A DNA stretch of 64,000 nucleotides from UMGS692 sp963653425. Lineage in GTDB: Bacteria > Bacillota > Clostridia > Christensenellales > CAG-314. Where the stretch lies: the NCBI GenBank assembly GCA_963653425.1, contig CAVJWC010000006.1, forward strand, positions 10,050 to 74,049, given 5' to 3'. The notes below the pieces were generated by a model, which worked only from the letters and a program-made list of their open reading frames with translations, did not search any database and was not told where the DNA came from. The translations under genes and the position numbers were made by a program. Shown here in pieces: positions 15,030-23,033 of the stretch (position 1 is its first letter; every line of letters begins with the position of its first letter).

Positions 15030-16145
15030 ATGATTAAAAAATTTGTAGACGAAATGATTGAAGACATTGACAGACTCAGACTAAAATTATATTATATCAG
15101 GGGAGCGGTAGCCGCTTACGAAGAACAAGAAGAGGGGAACGAAATGAATCTGAAGGACTGCACGATAAGGCAGAAAGAAAACGGAATATACGTTATACGT
15201 TTCAGGCGCGACGGCTACGATAAGTATTTTTCCTCTCCGAACATACAGGAAGCGAGAAAGAAAGCAAAGGCGTTCCTTGACGGACTGAAGACAATAAAAA
15301 CGGTCTCGGACGAACCGACGAAAACAAAAGACAAAAAACCGCTGTTAAAAGACTACGCGACGTTATGGTTTGAAACGGTTAAAAAACCTTACGTCAAAAA
15401 CACTACGGCAGGCAACTATGGAAGAATTCTCAGGAAATACCTGTCGAACGAACTGGGAGCAATGCAGATTAAGGAAGTGAGACCGCAACACGTTCAGAAG
15501 CTTATGAACGAACTGAAAGAAAAAGGACACGGCAGAACGGCGGAAGACGTATATTTTCTGTTAAAGCAGATATTCGAATACGCAATAGCAAACGAACTGA
15601 TAAAAAACAATCCGATGAATGCCGTGAAACGGAAAAAGCATATAAGAACGACGGGACAGGCTTTAACGATAAAAGACGAATACGAATTGGTAAAAGCTTG
15701 CCACAGCTCGAAATTCGGACTGATTTTTATTCTTTTACTTTATACGGGAGTTCGGATATGCGAAGTTCCTACGGTTGTTATAGAAGATAAATTCATAACG
15801 GCAGAAAATCTCAAACGTAAAACGGATAAAAGAGAATTTAAGAAAATTCCCGTAACGCCGATGATTCGTCCGTACGTGGCGGGAATTAAAGAAATAAATA
15901 AAAAAGTCAGAATTTGCAATCTCGAAAAAGAATTCAAAATTCTGACGAAAGGACAATATACGCCCAAAGACCTCAGACATACGTTTATAACGAGATGCCA
16001 GACATGCGGCGTTCAGCAACAGATAGTATCGTTATGGGCAGGACACGCGGTTTCGTCTATAACGGGACGGGTGTATACGCATTTCGAAGACGATTTTTTA
16101 TACGAGGAAGGACAGAAGGTTAAATATACGTATAAAGACAAATAA
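15030..16145 (+). CDS. Tyrosine site-specific integrase
   Basis: A phage-type tyrosine recombinase of about 371 residues that would integrate the element at tRNA-Val. From ATG 15144 it shows an Arm/AP2-like domain (IRQKENGIYVIRFRRDGYDK), a SAM-like core-binding domain (LKDYATLWFETVKKPY...) and the catalytic domain: box I TGVRICE, box II PKDLRHTF, then LWAGH and the nucleophile in YTHF. The first box II position, usually His, is Lys here. Two starts are possible: ATG 15030 (GGAG seven bases upstream, but right behind a terminator T run) and ATG 15144 (GAGGGG site). It lies at the attR end and is transcribed towards it. Confidence 0.88.
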   Translation: MIKKFVDEMIEDIDRLRLKLYYIRGAVAAYEEQEEGNEMNLKDCTIRQKENGIYVIRFRRDGYDKYFSSPNIQEARKKAKAFLDGLKTIKTVSDEPTKTKDKKPLLKDYATLWFETVKKPYVKNTTAGNYGRILRKYLSNELGAMQIKEVRPQHVQKLMNELKEKGHGRTAEDVYFLLKQIFEYAIANELIKNNPMNAVKRKKHIRTTGQALTIKDEYELVKACHSSKFGLIFILLLYTGVRICEVPTVVIEDKFITAENLKRKTDKREFKKIPVTPMIRPYVAGIKEINKKVRICNLEKEFKILTKGQYTPKDLRHTFITRCQTCGVQQQIVSLWAGHAVSSITGRVYTHFEDDFLYEEGQKVKYTYKDK

Positions 16146-16186
16146 AAGATTTTAACGTTCTTCCGAAACATTCCCGATAAAAGAAA

Positions 16187-16214
16187 CGGTTATTCCCGTT
16201 TGCGGGAATAACCG
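16187..16214. other. Perfect 12-bp hairpin between integrase and attR
   Basis: CGGTTATTCCCG (16187-16198) pairs completely with 16203-16214 around TTTG. No T run follows. It could be a weak terminator of the integrase or part of the attP arm region. Confidence 0.5.
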
Positions 16215-16298
16215 GCTGCAAAAAAGAAAGCCAAAGAAAAAATGAAAATTTTAGTACTCGAAAAACACGGAAAAGCCCTATTTAAAAGACTAATCCTC

Positions 16299-16539
16299 GG
16301 TTCGAGTCCTGTATCGTCCACCAGTTCATTCACCGAATCCGATTTGAAAGATAAACGGGTTCGGTGTTTTTTTACGGCTTTGTTAGGGGATTTCTGATGA
16401 TAAGGGCGGGGAAGCCGAATGTAAAGAATAAACAGTAAAACACCCCGAATTTATTGCCGTTCCCACCGACGTGTCTTCGGGAATCCCGCCGGCTTAATTT
16501 TTTAAGTCGGACGTTTTTTTAAGAGAAGCGGGAAGTTTC
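16299..16539 (+). repeat. attR: right copy of the direct repeat with 25-base tRNA-Val 3' fragment
   Basis: Repeats 4574-4813 with about four substitutions (two at GATAAA against GACAGA, one each near the far end) and one extra T. The tRNA part is exact over 25 bases and includes CCA. The copy is not a functional tRNA. Confidence 0.85.
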
Positions 16540-16616
16540 GGCGAGCCTTCGAGGGCATTTATGTATGCGTTCAGTCTGATATTTTCTTCTGCTGTGATTT
16601 CTTTGCAATTTATCAT
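16494..16616 (-). CDS. Tiny frame running into attR (40 aa), possibly a gene truncated by integration
   Basis: Starts MINCKEITAEENIRL after TTGGAGTGAAAA and ends inside the attR repeat. The peptide is amphipathic and has no recognised domain. Because its last third lies in the att repeat, its original 3' end may have been replaced when the element inserted. The equivalent frame in attL runs on further. It follows the terminator of the membrane protein gene, so expression is doubtful. Confidence 0.35.
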   Translation of the reverse strand: MINCKEITAEENIRLNAYINALEGSPKLPASLKKTSDLKN

Positions 16617-16629
16617 TTTTCACTCCAAT

Positions 16630-16674
16630 AAAAAAGCGCATAGACCTACCCCGATAAACGGAATGTGTCTACGC
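16630..16674 (-). terminator. Rho-independent terminator of the 171-aa membrane protein gene
   Basis: On the minus strand GCGTAGAC (16666-16673) pairs with GTCTATGC (16636-16645 side) across a 20-base loop, followed by six T. Confidence 0.75.
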
Positions 16675-16712
16675 ACTGATTTCGGTTTATTTGATTGTTT
16701 CAGAACGGTTAC

Positions 16713-17228
16713 TTACGCTTGACAGTCCAAGAATGTCCGCACTTCAAGGCAAGTCCCTTTAATTTTATTTTTGCCCGGAACGCCCCAAAATGCGCCCCAA
16801 AATCCGATAAGAGCAATGCCAAGCATCGCCTTGCCTTCGTTAAAACCTTTCTCGTGGAAGGTTACATGCGTTAAACCCCAACACGGGCAAACAGTTTGGT
16901 CTGCATTCGACCTTTTAAGGGCTTTTGTCTGCTCTTCAATATATTCTTCATTGCTCATTGCTTCAATTTCTTTCTTTTTTTCAAGTGCGCATCCACCAAG
17001 ATAAAGCGAGAAAAAAGCAATTACGAGTGTGACGATAATATATATGATACTAAGAGATTCTATGATTGTAACGAATATCAATGCAATAAACAAAATTAAA
17101 CAAAACCCGGCAATTCTACAAAAAGCACGCGCCATTTTCTCAAAGAATTTTGCTTCTTTCATTCTGCGCTCTGTTGCTCTCTTGTCGCACGCCTCTTGCG
17201 AAACATCAATTTTGTTTTTATCGTCCAT
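16713..17228 (-). CDS. Membrane protein with cysteine-containing tail, unknown (171 aa)
   Basis: An N-terminal charged helical segment of about 35 residues is followed by two adjacent hydrophobic helices (about 40-58 and 62-82), a charged linker (EKKKEIEAMSNEEYIEEQTK), a VCPCWG motif, a weaker hydrophobic stretch (AMLGIALIGFWGAFWGV) and a C-terminal TCLEVRTFLDC. The CPC and later Cys residues could bind zinc, somewhat like LITAF-type membrane zinc ribbons, but this is speculative. The ribosome binding site is modest (GAAGGTACAGAG). Base composition is lower in GC than neighbouring genes, so it may be acquired. Confidence 0.65.
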   Translation of the reverse strand: MDDKNKIDVSQEACDKRATERRMKEAKFFEKMARAFCRIAGFCLILFIALIFVTIIESLSIIYIIVTLVIAFFSLYLGGCALEKKKEIEAMSNEEYIEEQTKALKRSNADQTVCPCWGLTHVTFHEKGFNEGKAMLGIALIGFWGAFWGVPGKNKIKGTCLEVRTFLDCQA

Positions 17229-17297
17229 CTCTGTACCTTCTTATGAACTTTGCGACATAATGCACGCTTTGTTTCTCTGTTTCATATGATCACCTCT

Positions 17298-17477
17298 TTA
17301 TTCCTCGTTCAAAATTATCTTGTGTTCAAGAACAATGCACCCGATTTCTTTATGCTTAAACATGCCCGTTTTTTGTGAAATCCACAAAGTGTGCGTAGTT
17401 GCCAAATCGTCGGAAGGTGTTTGAAATGCAGTAATAAAAACCCTGCTTTCGCCTGCTTCTTTTGTTTGTGAGTTCAT
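17298..17477 (-). CDS. Doubtful short frame upstream of the membrane protein (59 aa)
   Basis: Reads MNSQTKEAGESRVFITAFQT and ends IILNEE. It looks protein-like and lies 69 bases upstream of the membrane protein gene in the same direction, but neither this ATG nor the upstream TTG (17504) has a ribosome binding site. It could be the 3' remnant of a longer gene. No family recognised. Confidence 0.3.
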   Translation of the reverse strand: MNSQTKEAGESRVFITAFQTPSDDLATTHTLWISQKTGMFKHKEIGCIVLEHKIILNEE

Positions 17478-17612
17478 TGCAGAATACAATTTTGGAAATA
17501 TCAATACTTTTTGGGGATAAATCTTAAAAAGTGTTCGGAAAGCCCTTTTTTTGTTTTTTGCCGCCTGTAGAAAGTGAGTTTTGTACGACTTGAGAGTTTT
17601 GATATGGAGTAT

Positions 17613-17860
17613 CTATGAAAGCCTGATTGCGCTTATATTTATTCTGACGGCGAGTTCTTCGTGGTTAAGACCTTCACGTTTAAGCATAATTCCGACCTGC
17701 GATTGAACGTTTTCTTTCAAAGCATTCGATATAGGCGGTCTTTTGCGCGAAGTTCTTTCTTTTCAATATATTACATCGGAGCAGTTTTTCGTTCTCTGTT
17801 AAAATATTCCGAATCTGTTTTAGCGTCGATAATATCTTCGAAATACTTGGTTCATCCCAT
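17613..17860 (-). pseudogene. Broken helix-turn-helix gene
   Basis: A perfect ribosome binding site (AAGGAGGTTTAT) precedes ATG at 17860, but codon 3 is TGA. Past it the frame reads TKYFEDIIDAKTDSEYFNRE and stops again; after a frame change it continues ERTSRKRPPISNAL and then VGIMLKREGLNHEELAVRI, a clear helix-turn-helix start, ending at TAG (17613-17615). Stop codon plus frameshift mark a decayed DNA-binding regulator, perhaps left by an earlier mobile element. Confidence 0.6.
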
Positions 17861-18197
17861 ATAAACCTCCTTCGAAACGAGCCTTTTCACCGTTACTTAA
17901 AAATGTCGATTAACGTAAAAATTATGCGCTTATACCGTTGTTTTGGTTAATTAAGCCGAGTTTTAAGCAATGCTTTTCATTTATTAAATCAAAAAATCTT
18001 GCGAAAGTAAAGGCTGTATCGGCAGAATATACAAGAAATTTTACTCGGCGTTCCATTCGTTATTACTTGTTTTTACGGGAATAAATCGTGTTGGTTTGTC
18101 AAGGGTCTTTCCTTTTATCCCGCTCGAATAAAGAACGCTAATGCTTACATAGCTATCTTCTCGCCATCAAGCCTTTTGAATTTCTCTCAAAACAATA
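17861..18197. other. Gene-free AT-rich stretch
   Basis: About 335 bases with no supported gene or strong hairpin. Composition matches the decayed patch to the left. Confidence 0.4.
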
Positions 18198-18229
18198 AAA
18201 AAACACCCCCGTACTTATCGTGCGGGGGA
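18198..18229 (-). terminator. Rho-independent terminator of tRNA-Cys
   Basis: On the minus strand CCCCCGCAC pairs with GTACGGGGG around a short loop and is followed by seven T, directly after the tRNA CCA end. Confidence 0.85.
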
Positions 18230-18230
18230 T

Positions 18231-18304
18231 TGGAGGCACCACCCAGAATCGAACTGGGGGTAAAGATTTTGCAGACCTCTGCCTTACCTCTTGGCTATGG
18301 TGCC
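18231..18304 (-). tRNA. tRNA-Cys (anticodon GCA)
   Basis: A 74-base tRNA with CCA encoded, acceptor GGCACCA/TGGTGCC, anticodon loop CTGCAAA giving GCA (Cys), T arm CCCAG TTCGATT CTGGG and discriminator T, as usual for tRNA-Cys. Confidence 0.95.
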
Positions 18305-18326
18305 ATATGCTGCTGTCAGCCGTAAT

Positions 18327-18355
18327 ATTGTACCAAAAGAACGCGGAAAAAGCAA
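18327..18355 (-). promoter_or_regulatory. Promoter of tRNA-Cys
   Basis: On the minus strand TTGCTT (18350-18355), a 17-base spacer and TACAAT (18327-18332) lie 22 bases ahead of the tRNA. Confidence 0.6.
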
Positions 18356-18435
18356 GCGTTTTCGGTAAAAATTTTTAGTTTTTTTATTGCGATTAACTTC
18401 CGTCTCTAAGTAACGCCCCCTCTTTCGTTTTCGCT

Positions 18436-18735
18436 CCTCAAAGTCCCGCAAACTCAACTTCCCCATCTTCCTATTTCACCGAATTTCGCAATCAACCTAT
18501 ATTCTTCTATCTTACCCTTAAATTCCGAAGCTCACCTTTAATTCTTCCTACTTCACCGAATTTATCAAACAACCTTTCTCGTGTTTCAAATTTATTGAAT
18601 TCTATAAGTAACCTTTATTAGCTCGTTTTATCCTCAAAGTTCTGCAAACTTAACTTTCAATTTTCCTATTCCGCCAAGTCCCTCAATCAATCCTTCTTCT
18701 TCCGTCTTACCCTTGAATTCCGAGGCTCAACCTTG
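18436..18735. repeat. Diverged two-copy tandem repeat, period about 196 bases
   Basis: CCTCAAAGTCCCGCAAACTC at 18436 recurs as CCTCAAAGTTCTGCAAACTT at 18632, followed in both copies by TTCCTATT, CAATCAA, TTCTTCY, TCTTACCCTT and AATTCCGARGCTCA blocks in the same order. The strand is pyrimidine-rich. No gene is seen in 18305-18800. Confidence 0.65.
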
Positions 18736-18821
18736 TCTAAACGTATTCATTCCCGTCCGATTTCGCGAAAAAGCCGAGGCAAAAGAGAATTGCAGCGCCG
18801 TCGGTTACATATAATAGGCTT

Positions 18822-21140
18822 ATGAAAAGATCGGATTCGGAATATACGTGCGGAATTTCCGCCGTCAACAAACAACCCCCACAAACATCTTCGACTTTTA
18901 ACGAACGTGCGGAAGTTCAAGCTTCTTCGGCTTATTCAAAGCGTTTGCCGTCAAATCAAGATGTAAGCTCGTTTTCCAATGGCTTCCTGCCGTCAACGCA
19001 ATCTTCTTCGGCATTCTCAAACCATTCTCCAAGGAGCAAAGACGTAAATTCGGCTTTCAATGGGCGTTTGATAGCACAAAGTGCGGGTTCGTTGCGCGAA
19101 GAAAGCCGTTCGTTTAATGAACTTGCGAGTTCGTTGGACGAAATGGCGGTTTGTAAGAATGCGGACGGCGCGATTCCCGATAAAAAACGTTTTACGGCTA
19201 AGTTTGCGGGCGTTGTGTCCGATAAAAAGCCTTTCGTTAAGCAGGCGGAAGGTGCGATTCCTCGGAAGCAAAGGCTTATTCGGTCCGAAACGGCTTTTGG
19301 AGAGCCTTTGCCGGCGGAAGGTTCTTATAGCGAAGGTTCCGTTAAAGAACGTTCTGTCGGCGGAAATTCCGTTAAAGAAGGTTCTTTCGGTGAAAAATCC
19401 TTTAACGAAGGTTCTTCGGACGGGCGTTCTTCGACGGGCTTTTTAAGGAGCGCGGCGCTTCTGACGGTTTGCGGAGTTCTGGCGAAGATTATCGGGGCGG
19501 TTTATCGCATACCGCTGACAAATATGCTTGGCGCCTACGGAATCGGGCTTTACCAGCTGACTTTTCCGCTTTACGCTCTTTTAGTGACGCTTTCCGCGGC
19601 GGGAATTCCCACGGCTGTCAGCAAAATCGTTGCCGAAAAAACCGAAAAGGGGGACGAACAAGGCGCAAAACGGTGTTTTATGAGCGCGCTTTTCATTCTT
19701 ACGGGAGCGGGTTTCCTGTTCGGCGGACTGCTTTTTGTCTTGGGCGGAAGGCTGGCTTCTCTTCAGAAAACGCCCGAACTTGCTTCGGCTTACAGGGTTA
19801 TTGCCGGCGCAATCCCTGCCGAGTGCATAACGGCGGCGTTCAAAGGGTGGTTTTACGGCAAAATGAACATGAAACCGTCAGCCGTTTCTCAGATTGTCGA
19901 GCAGGTCGTGAAAATGGCTGTCGGACTTATCGCCGTGAATCTCTGCCTTCCCGACGTTCTTTCAGCCGTTTACGCAGCCGTAGGAGCCGTTACCGCTTCC
20001 GAAACCGCAGGACTTATCGTTACCTCGGGCATATATCTTTTGGGCGGAAAAGGCAAACGTTCATCTCGGTTGGGCGGTAAAAATTCCCATTCGGGTAGGA
20101 CTTCGGTAAGAGCAACTTCAACGCACGCAAGCTCAACTTCGGCAGGCTCAAACCGAACGCGCGAAACCGCAACTTACGCAAACCCAATCGGTAAAACCTC
20201 GCCGAATGCGACGACAAACGCAACTGCTGTGAAAGCGAAAAAACCTTTCACCAATGCGGATTCCACCGCGAAAGAAAGCGTAAAAGAACTGATTTCCTGC
20301 GCCCTTCCTTTGACTCTTGCAGCCATAGTTCTGCCCGTGGCTCACCTTATAGACAGCCTTATGGTACAGAATCTCATAAACCTCGACAACCGCACCGAGC
20401 TTTACGGACTTTGGTCGGGTCCCGTGCATTCCCTTATAACCATGCCGTCGGTTTTCATTATGGGAATAGCCGCTTCCGTCGTCCCGGGAATGGCAGGTTC
20501 GTGCGCCGTCGGCGACAAACGCGCAATCTCGGAAAAACTCAATCTTTCCATGGCTTTGTCCCTCGGAATATCTCTGCCCATTTCTTTCGGCTTAGCCTTT
20601 CTTCCCCGTGAAATCTGTTCCCTTCTGTATCCCCGTTTCAGCGGATCCGACGTGGACGTTTTCGCGCGACTACTGACTCTCGGTTCGGGAAGTATCGTTT
20701 TTATGTCCGTTTTAATGACCACAAACTCCGTTCTTCAAGCCAACGGAAAGATGTACGTTCCCGTTATCGCGCTTACTTTGGGGTCCGCCGTAAAGTGTCT
20801 TATGGATTTCTTCCTTTACAAAAACCCTTCCGTCAACATTTACGAAGAAGGGATTTCCCACGTCGCCTGCAATCTCGTCGCCTGTCTCGTCAACCTCGTC
20901 TATATACGCAAAAAACTCGGGCTTGTCATAAACATTCGGGACGCTTGCCTGAAACCCATCGCTTCCGCTACCGCCATGACGCTCTTTATCGCCGTCACAA
21001 AAGCCTTCTTTCCCGAACTCTATAACGGCAAAAATACACTCTTCGCCATAGCCTCCGCAGGTATCCTCTACGCCTCCCTCCTCGCTCTTTTCTGGAAAGA
21101 AAGCCTGCTTTCTCCTACTTTCTTCGTGCGAAGAAAGTAG
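18822..21140 (+). CDS. SpoVB/MurJ-like MATE-fold flippase with disordered extension and insertion
   Basis: From about residue 204 the protein matches the polysaccharide/lipid II flippase family near SpoVB: STGFLRSAALLTVCGVLAKI, GAVYRIPLTNMLGAYG, many membrane helices, and FHMSVLMTTNSVLQANG-like motif near residue 630. It would flip lipid-linked wall precursors in the membrane. Two parts are unusual: a 203-residue Ser-rich N-terminal region ending in short EGSVKE/EGSFGE/EGSSDG repeats, and a Ser/Thr/Arg-rich insertion at about 409-485 between the helical halves. TATAAT at 18810-18815 lies only seven bases before the ATG, implying a leaderless message or a later start such as Met108. Total 772 residues, against about 520 for typical members. 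Confidence 0.8.
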   Translation: MKRSDSEYTCGISAVNKQPPQTSSTFNERAEVQASSAYSKRLPSNQDVSSFSNGFLPSTQSSSAFSNHSPRSKDVNSAFNGRLIAQSAGSLREESRSFNELASSLDEMAVCKNADGAIPDKKRFTAKFAGVVSDKKPFVKQAEGAIPRKQRLIRSETAFGEPLPAEGSYSEGSVKERSVGGNSVKEGSFGEKSFNEGSSDGRSSTGFLRSAALLTVCGVLAKIIGAVYRIPLTNMLGAYGIGLYQLTFPLYALLVTLSAAGIPTAVSKIVAEKTEKGDEQGAKRCFMSALFILTGAGFLFGGLLFVLGGRLASLQKTPELASAYRVIAGAIPAECITAAFKGWFYGKMNMKPSAVSQIVEQVVKMAVGLIAVNLCLPDVLSAVYAAVGAVTASETAGLIVTSGIYLLGGKGKRSSRLGGKNSHSGRTSVRATSTHASSTSAGSNRTRETATYANPIGKTSPNATTNATAVKAKKPFTNADSTAKESVKELISCALPLTLAAIVLPVAHLIDSLMVQNLINLDNRTELYGLWSGPVHSLITMPSVFIMGIAASVVPGMAGSCAVGDKRAISEKLNLSMALSLGISLPISFGLAFLPREICSLLYPRFSGSDVDVFARLLTLGSGSIVFMSVLMTTNSVLQANGKMYVPVIALTLGSAVKCLMDFFLYKNPSVNIYEEGISHVACNLVACLVNLVYIRKKLGLVINIRDACLKPIASATAMTLFIAVTKAFFPELYNGKNTLFAIASAGILYASLLALFWKESLLSPTFFVRRK

Positions 21141-21201
21141 GCAAAGAAGCCTTTGCCTACGTTTTCCTTCTTTCTTCTGCGAAGAAAGAAGCAAAGACGC
21201 A

Positions 21202-22060
21202 CTTACTTTCTTTGGAAAAGAAAGTAAGCAAAGAAACTTTCACCGAGCTTCGCATAGCCGTTAATATAGTCGAAACTTACAGAAAAGTGGGCAAAAAACT
21301 TTCACCGTGGGGGTAAAGAAAAACTAAACGCCATCCGTTTTTGAAAGGGCAACGCGAACTTTATAAAAAGTGGACAAAGAAACTTTCACCGTGGGGACAT
21401 TGCAAGACAAACGAATTACGCAATATCATAAAAACAGAAAAATCCCGACTCAACCGAGAGGGGATTTTTTATAAACTTGATTTCGTAGCCACTTGAAAGT
21501 ATCAATTCTTGATAAAGTCCATTCAGAACGACACGTTCCCCAACATTGAAGTTCTTTGTTGAGCTTCTCAAAAGCCTTACTTTCTTTGGAAAAGAAAGTA
21601 AGCAAAGAAACTTTCACCGAGCTTCGCATAGCCGTTAATATAGTCGAAACTTACAGAAAAGTGGGCAAAAAACTTTCACCGTGGGGGTAAAGAAAAACTA
21701 AACGCCATCCGTTTTTGAAAGGGCAACGCGAACTTTATAAAAAGTGGACAAAGAAACTTTCACCGTGGGGACATTGCAAGACAAACGAATTACGCAATAT
21801 CATAAAAACAGAAAAATCCCGACTCAACCGAGAGGGGATTTTTTATAAACTTGATTTCGTAGCCACTTGAAAGTATCAATTCTTGATAAAGTCCATTCAG
21901 AACGACACGTTCCCCAACATTGAAGTTCTTTGTTGAGCTTCTCAAAAGCCTTACTTTCTTTGGAAAAGAAAGTAAGCAAAGAAACTTTCACCGAGCTTCG
22001 CATAGCCGTTAATATAGTCGAAACTTACAGAAAAGTGGGCAAAGAAACTTTCACCGTGGG
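21202..22060. repeat. Tandem repeat of 374 bp (two full copies plus a partial third)
   Basis: Copies start CTTACTTTCTTTGGAAAAGA at 21202, 21576 and 21950. The first two appear identical over all 374 bases; the third matches for about 100 bases and then drifts, with a distant continuation to about 22195. Each unit opens with a palindrome around TTGGAAAA, contains the phrase ACTTTCACCG several times, and has a terminator-like hairpin (AAATCCC...GGGATTT followed by T). The flanks at 21140-21200 and 22190-22365 are made of nested palindromes such as CTTTCTT...AAGAAAG. No protein-coding role is seen in this 1.2-kb stretch. Confidence 0.85.
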
Positions 22061-22366
22061 GGCGTTGAAAAGCTAAAAACTTTTCATACCCGCAAGAAAG
22101 TTTATAACCAAAAGAAACCATAAATTCTTAATAAAACTTATGGGGAAAAGATAACTTTCCCCATAATGAAGTTCTTTGGTTCTTTCTTTCAAGAAAGAAC
22201 GGAAAAGATTCGGCTACCGAATTGTATAGTCTTGCGAAGCTACAATGGGTCCGGCGTCACGCCGGTCTTTGCCTGCTTTCTTACAAGAAAGTAGGCGCGA
22301 AGCGGATAAGGAAACAGCAAAGTTTCTTTGCTGCTTTCTTTTCTAAAGAAAGCAGGAAAAAAGCTT

Positions 22367-22900
22367 TTACTTTCTTTTAGCGCGCATGGAGCGGAAGTAA
22401 GATTTCAGGAGGTCGGCGCAATCGTTTTCGAGGACTCCTCCTATGACGGAGAGGTTATGGTTACAGAGGTTATACTCGTGCATATTTATGCGTGAACCGC
22501 AGGCACCGCTTGCTTTATCGTAGGCGCCGAAAACGACTTTGGGGATACGGGCGTTCATGGCGGCGCCGAGGCACATGGGGCAGGGTTCGAGGGTAACGTA
22601 AAGAACGCAACGTTCGAGTCGCCAGTCCTGAAAAACACGGCAGGCTTTTTCGATGGCGAGGAGTTCCGCGTGACCTGTGGCAAGCCCTTTTTCTTCGCGC
22701 GAGTTGTGGGCGCGGGAAACGATTTCGTTTTCGAATACGATAACCGCGCCTATGGGGACTTCGTCTTTCTTTTCGGCTTTTTTGGCTTCTTTTATAGCCA
22801 GCGACATGTAGTATTCGGGCGTTCCTTCGGGGTAACGCTCACTACGCTTTTTTTGGTTTTTTGGGGGGCTTTTTGCGGTTAAATTCTCTTTGTCTGTCAT
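22367..22900 (-). CDS. tadA: tRNA-specific adenosine deaminase
   Basis: Deaminates A34 of tRNA-Arg(ACG) to inosine, allowing wobble decoding. The 177-residue protein has the zinc deaminase signature HAE (77-79) with catalytic Glu79 and PCPMC (106-110), plus the family end motif region around GVLENDCADLLKSYF. An N-terminal extension of about 25 Lys-rich residues precedes the usual start YMSLAIKEAKKA. The ATG follows ACGGAGAAAAAT. The gene ends in the repeat-rich region and is probably transcribed alone. Confidence 0.93.
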   Translation of the reverse strand: MTDKENLTAKSPPKNQKKRSERYPEGTPEYYMSLAIKEAKKAEKKDEVPIGAVIVFENEIVSRAHNSREEKGLATGHAELLAIEKACRVFQDWRLERCVLYVTLEPCPMCLGAAMNARIPKVVFGAYDKASGACGSRINMHEYNLCNHNLSVIGGVLENDCADLLKSYFRSMRAKRK

Positions 22901-23033
22901 ATTTTTCTCCGTAAGCGTTCCGTTCGTTATCGCTTGTTTAACTAATCGGAAGCGGTTAGCCGATAATAGGGGATAACGAAGCGACGCAACTGAAAAGAGG
23001 CGGAAAGTTCCGCCCCTTTGGGTTTTTGTATAA

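Larger units (their letters stand above)
4574..16539. mobile_element. Integrated filamentous (inovirus-like) prophage, about 11.7 kb
   Basis: The element lies between long direct repeats that start in the 3' end of tRNA-Val(GAC). Its content matches filamentous phages: HUH replication initiator, candidate ssDNA-binding protein, short two-helix coat protein with downstream terminator, very large secreted and C-terminally anchored surface protein, a further membrane protein, and a Zot/pI-type ATPase, all on the minus strand in that transcription order reversed (replication gene last). The plus-strand arm holds an XRE repressor, a toxin-antitoxin pair and a tyrosine integrase. No tail, capsid, terminase or lysis genes are present. 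It appears complete, with every gene opened by a strong ribosome binding site. The family assignment is inferred from gene order and motifs. Confidence 0.85.

Noticed and set aside
17661..17864. 67-residue plus-strand frame in the decayed patch
   Set aside because: No ribosome binding site, and the opposite strand carries a recognisable broken HTH gene.
21202..22060. CRISPR array
   Set aside because: The unit is 374 bp, copies are contiguous without spacers, and no cas genes are present. No CRISPR array is seen anywhere in the window.
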